From the NCBI RefSeq assembly GCF_025399795.1, contig NZ_JAODTZ010000053.1, positions 1 through 64,000 of the forward strand: a DNA stretch of 64,000 nucleotides, given 5' to 3'. The position numbers and the translations under genes were made by a program. The DNA comes from Streptomyces rhizosphaerihabitans (GTDB lineage Bacteria; Actinomycetota; Actinomycetes; Streptomycetales; Streptomycetaceae). This document shows, in pieces, positions 59,602-64,000 of this stretch; position 1 is the first letter of the stretch; every line of letters begins with the position of its first letter. The notes beneath the pieces were generated by a model, which did not search any database, was not told where the DNA came from, and worked only from the letters and a program-made list of their open reading frames with translations.

Positions 59602-59915
59602 GCAGACCTGAGCCGCACACCGCGGGGTGCCTGAACCGGCCCGGCAGCGGCAGGACCGTGGGGCGGGCCGTTCACTGCGGCCCGCCCCACCATTGTGTCC
59701 GCCGCCGACGTGGTGACCGCCCGGACCGCCTCGGCAACTGCCAGCCCGCCAGCGGGTGAGTCGCTTGCCGCAGCCAGAGGCGGCGGCTGGCACTTGCCCG
59801 CACTGCGTTGATACTCCACGCCGGTGGCAGGTGCCGTTCCCGCAACTGATGAGAAACATGTTGGCTGGCTGCTGGCGAGCTGCGAAGATGCGTCTGCTTC
59901 CCAGGCGGAGGACAT
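59602..59915. other. Intergenic stretch
   Basis: Apart from the terminator of the lamin-tail gene, no gene is seen. The end holds GGAGG at about 59,907, which serves the next gene. Confidence 0.4.
59658..59690 (+). terminator. Hairpin terminator after the lamin-tail gene
   Basis: A perfect 13-bp stem, gtggggcgggccg / cggcccgccccac, with a 7-base loop lies about 55 bases after the stop codon. There is no T-run. Confidence 0.7.
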
Positions 59916-61022
59916 TTGTTCGTTTTCGTGTGTGCGGGATGCGGCGCCGAGTTGACCACCTCGCTGTCCCAGGTCTCACTGCCAGTCCACGCCCGTCAAA
60001 AGTACGGGAACGGAGCCCAGCTTCCGGTGCTCATGCAGTCAGGGACGTTTGCCGTGGACCCGGACCCCTGGGGAGGGCCGTGGCGGATGTGGGACGAGAT
60101 AGATCCGGGCGAGGCGGAGGCACGCGGCATCTACGCGCCGGTCTACGCCCTGTCCGACAGCACGCCCGGGGCGCGCGTCATCGCGCCCGGTGATATCCGT
60201 GGAACCCGGCTGATCCCGGAGAAGCGCGGCGGCGCCTGCTGCGGCCTCGACGGAGCCGACGGGCCCAACATGGCCTGCGAGGCATGCGACCTCCCCGTGG
60301 CGACCAGGGTCGACGACTGCTCGCTCTGGCAGGCAGTGCGGCTCAGCTCGGACGCCGTGCACCCCGTCCCCGTTGACGGTATCCACGCTGCGCCCCTCTC
60401 CTGGGCGGAGCTGGCAGAGAAGGGGGAGAAAACGCCCCCGTTCGAGCCGATTGCCACGTGGGGAGGACGGCTGGGGTCGAACCACTACTGGTCGTGGAGT
60501 CCGCAGTGGGAGGCGGCAGCCGGCCACGCGCTCGCCCACCTGCTGGTTGCCTCCCAAGGGCAGCCGGTGAAGGTCCCGGACGGCCTGACCGCGGATGTCT
60601 TCCAACGCCCGCTCGACGCCCTGCTGCCCGCGGGCCCTTCGAAGCGGCGCGCCGTCCTGGCTGGACCGGGACAGCCCTCCCCGGACGAGGGCGTCGACAT
60701 CCTCCTCGTACCGGTCCATCCCCAGACGGGTCAGACCTGGACCCCCGCCAGCCCGACTGCGTCGGCGTACCTGGTGCCCCTGCCGCTGGGGGTGTGGCTG
60801 TGGCTGGTCTCTCCCCAGCCGTACTTGCCGGTTCCCGCGTCGGGCCGCATACCCCAAGACGTCCTCCGCGACGACCCGCTCCCACTGCTCCCCAACTACC
60901 TGTTCCGGGCCGACCGGGGAACGTTCCAGCACACCTTGGTCCGGCTACCAGCCGTGCGCAGCCCGTGGCTGCGCACGATCCTCGAGAACCTCACGCAGGG
61001 CACCCCGGCCGGCCTCTTCTAG
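59916..61022 (+). CDS. Conserved hypothetical protein with N-terminal Cys motif
   Basis: The 368-residue protein starts at TTG 59916 with GGAGG a few bases upstream. It begins FVCAGCGAELT, and further CC and MACEACDLP segments suggest a zinc-binding place. The rest is rich in Trp and Pro with no catalytic motif that I know. Similar proteins are frequent as hypotheticals in Streptomyces. It is probably a cytoplasmic single-gene unit. Confidence 0.7.
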   Translation: MFVFVCAGCGAELTTSLSQVSLPVHARQKYGNGAQLPVLMQSGTFAVDPDPWGGPWRMWDEIDPGEAEARGIYAPVYALSDSTPGARVIAPGDIRGTRLIPEKRGGACCGLDGADGPNMACEACDLPVATRVDDCSLWQAVRLSSDAVHPVPVDGIHAAPLSWAELAEKGEKTPPFEPIATWGGRLGSNHYWSWSPQWEAAAGHALAHLLVASQGQPVKVPDGLTADVFQRPLDALLPAGPSKRRAVLAGPGQPSPDEGVDILLVPVHPQTGQTWTPASPTASAYLVPLPLGVWLWLVSPQPYLPVPASGRIPQDVLRDDPLPLLPNYLFRADRGTFQHTLVRLPAVRSPWLRTILENLTQGTPAGLF

Positions 61023-61163
61023 CCGCCTGGCAATCGAACAGCGCCAGACTCTCGTACCTCCCAAAGCGGTCGACATCTGCTGTCCAATCTCGGAACAGAG
61101 CCAACCAGTTGCTCGTCGAAGCCCCGCGCCGCGTCAGTCAACTCGCCTCTACCAGTCACAAGA

Positions 61164-61490
61164 TCAATTATCGGGTGATCCCTGGCCGGAATCGGGCGCG
61201 AAGTTCGGCACGAAGAGGCTCAGTCGGTAGGTGGTCGGCTGCACCAGGCGCCCACAGAGCATGTCCGCCCGCACCGCTGTCCAGTCGATTTGCGTGTCCG
61301 AGGCTCGGAGACGGCGGATGTGGGCACGCCATTGCGACTCGTCCTGAGTCTCGAAGAGCACCTCCCAGCGACCCGCGTCAGGTGCGAAGCGAGCGGCCGC
61401 CCGCTGTGCCTCGTCCTGCTGCTGACGTTGCCTCTGACGTTTCCTCTTCCTCTGCCCTGGCACCGGTCCAGCATCGCTGAGCCCCACCAT
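61164..61490 (-). CDS. Small hypothetical protein
   Basis: The 108-residue protein has a basic Arg/Gln-rich N-terminus (QRKRKRQRQRQQQDEAQR) and a compact C-terminal part (RWEVLFETQDESQWRAHIRR, CGRLVQPTTYRLSLFVPNF). The polybasic start may bind nucleic acid. No family name is known to me. It is read toward the conserved hypothetical gene. Confidence 0.5.
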   Translation of the reverse strand: MVGLSDAGPVPGQRKRKRQRQRQQQDEAQRAAARFAPDAGRWEVLFETQDESQWRAHIRRLRASDTQIDWTAVRADMLCGRLVQPTTYRLSLFVPNFAPDSGQGSPDN

Positions 61491-61552
61491 CGCAGCAAGG
61501 CCATTACCTGCTGCTCGAAGCCAGCGCGACGTTGATCATTTGTCAGACAGGC

Positions 61553-62065
61553 CTAGCGGATCTGGTCGGCCGCCCATGCGGCCCACTTGCGGCGCATTGT
61601 GTTGAAGCGGAGGCCGTACTCCAGGGCGATCTTGCCGTTCACCGACAGTGGGTCGTCGCCCCAGTCGATGGAGTCGGCCAGTCGACGCAAGGCCTCGTGC
61701 TCCTGCTCCGACAGCTCCATGAGTTCGGTGAGGTAGCTGCGCGCCTGGTCGGGTGTGATCACGTTGAGGAAGAAGACCCGCAGCAGGATGTCGCTGCGGG
61801 TGTGGCGTTGGGGCTTGATCTCCGTCAGCCAGTGGCGCAGTTCCGCCAGGCCCTCGTCGGTGAGGGCGTACTCCTTACGGCCACGCGGGCCCTGGGTCGA
61901 GACGCTGATCAGGCCGTTGTCGGCGAGCTTGGACAGCTCCGTGTACATCTGGCTCTGCGTGGCGGGCCAGGCGTTGGCCAAAGAGGTCTCGAAGCGCTTC
62001 AGCAGGTCGTAGCCGCTGGCGGGTCGCTCTGACAGGAGTCCGAGGAGGGCGTGTCGAAGGCTCAT
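61553..62065 (-). CDS. PadR-family transcriptional regulator
   Basis: The 170-residue protein has the PadR winged helix at the N-terminus (RHALLGLLSERPASGYDLLKRF, LADNGLISVSTQGPRGRKEYALT) and the C-terminal dimer helices of the Vir_act_alpha_C kind. It is a repressor that is released by small molecules. It is divergent from a membrane protein gene with a clear dyad between them, so it likely represses both. Confidence 0.92.
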   Translation of the reverse strand: MSLRHALLGLLSERPASGYDLLKRFETSLANAWPATQSQMYTELSKLADNGLISVSTQGPRGRKEYALTDEGLAELRHWLTEIKPQRHTRSDILLRVFFLNVITPDQARSYLTELMELSEQEHEALRRLADSIDWGDDPLSVNGKIALEYGLRFNTMRRKWAAWAADQIR

Positions 62066-62087
62066 GCCGTCAGTTTACCTTCCACTC

Positions 62088-62128
62088 TTGACACGTCGAG
62101 GGTGGAACTTCTAGTTTCGACATGTCAA
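62088..62128. promoter_or_regulatory. PadR operator and promoter
   Basis: The arms ttgacacgtcga (62088-62099) and tcgacatgtcaa (62117-62128) are reverse complements with one mismatch. The left arm contains a -35-like TTGACA (62088-62093), and 18 bases on stands TAGTTT (62112-62117) as a -10, reading toward the membrane protein gene. Repressor on the dyad would cover the promoter. Confidence 0.75.
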
Positions 62129-62159
62129 AACAGGAACGTCAGCAACCCGGGGGTCTTCG

Positions 62160-62711
62160 ATGTCGTACGTACGCGCCTTCCTTCCATGGATCGTCTTCGC
62201 AGTGGTCCCGTCCGCCCAGTGGCAGTGGGGGGCGCTCGCCGGTCTGCTGGTGGCGGTGGCGGTGATCGCCCAGCAGCGGCGGACGGGAGTCGGGTTCGAC
62301 GCGCTGATCATGGAAGCCGGCTCGGCCGTCTTCTTCGCGGTCCTGGCGGTCGTCGCCTTCGCGGACTCCCATTCGGTCGCACACGCCTACTCGGCGGCGC
62401 TCTCCTCGGCGACCCTGGCTCTCATCGCCGGGGCCTCGCTGCTCGCGGGCAAGCCGTTCACGCTGGGCATCGCCAAGCGCACCACCCCACCCGAAGTCTG
62501 GAGCCTCAAGCCCTTCGTCCGGGTCAACGTGGTCATCACCACCGTATGGACCGCCGCCTTCGCCGTCACGGCCGGCGCCCTCGCGGCCCTCGCCCACGCC
62601 AGCCAGGGCCACTCCGCGACGGCGACACTTGTCCAGGCCGCCGGATTCGTCGTCCCCGTGCTGTTCACCGTGCGCTACGTCGCCGCCGCCCAAGCCAAGG
62701 CCAGGGACTAG
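62160..62711 (+). CDS. Membrane protein under PadR control
   Basis: The 183-residue protein has five or six membrane spans (FLPWIVFAVVPS, GLLVAVAVIAQ, AVFFAVLAVVAFAD, TLALIAGASLLAG, ITTVWTAAFAVTAG, GFVVPVLFTVRYV). The pattern resembles intracellular septation or small DUF membrane proteins; the function is unknown. PadR control suggests a response to a harmful or phenolic compound, but this is inference. Confidence 0.8.
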   Translation: MSYVRAFLPWIVFAVVPSAQWQWGALAGLLVAVAVIAQQRRTGVGFDALIMEAGSAVFFAVLAVVAFADSHSVAHAYSAALSSATLALIAGASLLAGKPFTLGIAKRTTPPEVWSLKPFVRVNVVITTVWTAAFAVTAGALAALAHASQGHSATATLVQAAGFVVPVLFTVRYVAAAQAKARD

Positions 62712-63516
62712 CCGATACCGGACACTCGGTGCCGGACGCTCCTCGGGCAAGCGCGCCCCGGTCTGCGGCGCGGTCTGCGGCGCGATCGGACCGGATGGCG
62801 CTCTGCGAAGGGGCCCCGGGAGGTACGAGCCCCTCTGGAGGGCCGCCTGACGGAAAGACCCTGATCCACGGTTACTGCTCTTGAGCCAACCACCGCGCGG
62901 CCATCCGGGGGGATCGTCATGACCAGGACCACTCGCTCGACCACTACCGTCGCCTGCTCACTGAACCTGCCCGCCCTCCCGGCCCACACCCCGCCGACCA
63001 GCTCAGGAAGACCGGCCGGGGCGGCGAGCCGAGGCCCACCACGGAGGTTCACGGGCGCACCGCCCGCAGGCACGCCGGTCGGCGTCGACATCCCCACCTG
63101 CCGGGCCGGCGGCAAGGGCGGCTGACTGCCACTCACCTTCGCGACGCCGGTCACGCGCTGGAACGTCCCCGCACCACATCGCATCGCACGGCATCGCCTC
63201 GTAGCGAAGCTGATCCCGGCCCCGGCCACCAAGCCTCCTCCTCAGGCGCAAGGCCCACCACCGGCCTCCGACATGCCGTCGGATGGGACGTACCCCAACT
63301 GAAGCCCTGAGAGCGGGAGTCGCGAGCCGAACCCCGGCCCGACGTCACTCTGCGAAGGCAGGCGCCCGCGTCGCCGCCCTCTCCGACTCCCACGAACTGC
63401 GCCGCCAGATCGTTGCGCCCGTGCGACAGCGATCCCGCTCGCCCTCTTCACGGTTCAGCTCCTGGTTCTCCGGACCCGGAGAACCTCTGCGCTACAAACC
63501 TCATCAGGAGTATGTC
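62712..63516. other. Long stretch without a recognised gene
   Basis: About 800 bases. Open frames exist on both strands, as expected at this GC, but none shows a family match, a signal peptide or a good ribosome binding site with fitting length. The last 20 bases carry AGGAG (63506-63510), the ribosome binding site of the next gene. Confidence 0.45.
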
Positions 63517-64000
63517 ATGAACATGATCAAGCGTCTCACCCTGTCCGTCGCAGTCGTCGGCGCGGTCACCGCCATGACGCTGGGGCAGGCCGTCGCCGAC
63601 ACCCCGGCGCCGTCCGCCGACGCGTCCAGTACGGCGAACTCGGGCTTACTGACCCACTTCACCCCGACCGTGCCCAACCCGACGACCGCCTCAGCGGCGC
63701 AGTTGGCCGCCGCACCCAGGCCGGTCGGCGCCTTCGCCACTTTGACCGCGGATTCCTCGGCAGGGGGCAGCATCAGCAGGGCGGACGTCATTGCCCGGGC
63801 CCAGTCGTGGGTCGACGCAGGCGTGCCGTACAGCATGACCAGCTACCGCACCGACGCCAACGGCAAGTACCGCACCGACTGCTCCGGCTTCGTCTCCATG
63901 GCCTGGCACCTGGACTCCTCCAGCGGGAACAACTGGGGCGAGACCACCGGCACTCTGCTGAACTACACCTCCTCCATAGCCAAGGAGTCCCTCAAGCCGG
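63517..64000 (+). CDS. Secreted NlpC/P60-like hydrolase, cut by the window end
   Basis: The reading frame starts at ATG 63517, six bases after AGGAG. A signal peptide (RLTLSVAVVGAVTAMTLGQAVA) precedes a Ser/Thr/Pro linker. The domain that begins ISRADVIARAQSWVDAGVPYS and reaches TDCSGFVSMAW is the NlpC/P60 kind, with the catalytic Cys in DCSG (near residue 123). The His-containing half lies outside the window. It probably cuts peptidoglycan peptides or another extracellular amide bond. Confidence 0.85.
   Translation, partial: MNMIKRLTLSVAVVGAVTAMTLGQAVADTPAPSADASSTANSGLLTHFTPTVPNPTTASAAQLAAAPRPVGAFATLTADSSAGGSISRADVIARAQSWVDAGVPYSMTSYRTDANGKYRTDCSGFVSMAWHLDSSSGNNWGETTGTLLNYTSSIAKESLKP

Noticed and set aside
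62708-63232. A 174-codon minus-strand frame in the long gap
   Set aside because: It has no ribosome binding site, family pattern or signal peptide, and the composition is Arg/Gly rich, as in shadow frames.

Overview
The window is high-GC actinobacterial DNA, almost certainly from Streptomyces or a close relative. Evidence: strong G/C bias at third codon positions, frequent GTG starts, overlapping GTGA/ATGA/TGATG gene junctions, and Streptomyces-type families (LysM-BTAD regulator, DUF2637, SMI1/KNR4, DUF6193, TcpC-like transfer proteins). No rRNA, tRNA or CRISPR array was recognised. The character is that of a plasmid or integrative conjugative element next to a worn accessory region, such as a linear plasmid or a chromosome arm.

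Region 1 (1-19,750) is a patchwork. It holds a few intact genes: a LysR-controlled reductase/IMPase-like pair, orphan immunity-type proteins (CdiI-like, SMI1/KNR4, perhaps DUF6193), an AbiEii-type nucleotidyltransferase with an overlapping partner, and small secreted proteins. Complete IS110 and IS1182 elements sit among them. There are also many gene fragments: IS5 twice, ISAz13, IS3, a tyrosine integrase, a Ser/Thr kinase, a helicase-associated-domain protein, a truncated PAS/GAF protein and a small kinase.

Region 2 (19,754-32,978, all minus strand) is a Tad-type pilus locus of 13 tightly packed genes. From upstream to downstream these are a lipoprotein, a secreted PKD-like protein, CpaB-like SAF protein, CpaE-like ATPase, CpaF/TadA ATPase, TadB, TadC, a Flp-like small membrane peptide, three TadE/TadG-like pseudopilins, a 1,111-residue LysM-BTAD membrane protein, and a DUF2637 membrane protein with three C-terminal repeats.

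Region 3 (33,184-46,190, all minus strand) is a conjugative type IV secretion operon of 10 genes, nearly all overlapping: TcpC/VirB8-like, a two-TM small protein, a small membrane protein, VirB4-like ATPase, a small membrane protein, VirB6/TrbL-like polytopic protein, a lytic transglycosylase/NlpC-P60 wall hydrolase, an accessory protein, a VirD4-like coupling ATPase, and a replication-relaxation protein. Upstream is a dense cis-acting region (46,204-46,660) with an inverted-repeat operator candidate, five copies of CCGACCAC, a 14-bp-arm hairpin and an IR-rich segment of about 320 bp. The last segment recurs at about 48,866-49,180, on the far side of a secreted HNH nuclease and a lipase.

Region 4 (49,359-64,000) has an epimerase, an AraC/hydrolase/FAD-monooxygenase group, a plasmid-type replication-like module (tandem winged helices, then a membrane-protein fusion ORF), a protein with a possible amyloid-signalling N-terminus, a lamin-tail secreted protein, conserved hypotheticals, a PadR divergon with a clear operator, and a 3'-truncated secreted NlpC/P60-like protein at the window edge.

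Working model (inference): regions 2 and 3 form one conjugation apparatus in which a Tad pilus or adhesin may provide cell contact and the T4SS core moves DNA, with the 46.2-46.7 kb DNA as its control or transfer origin.
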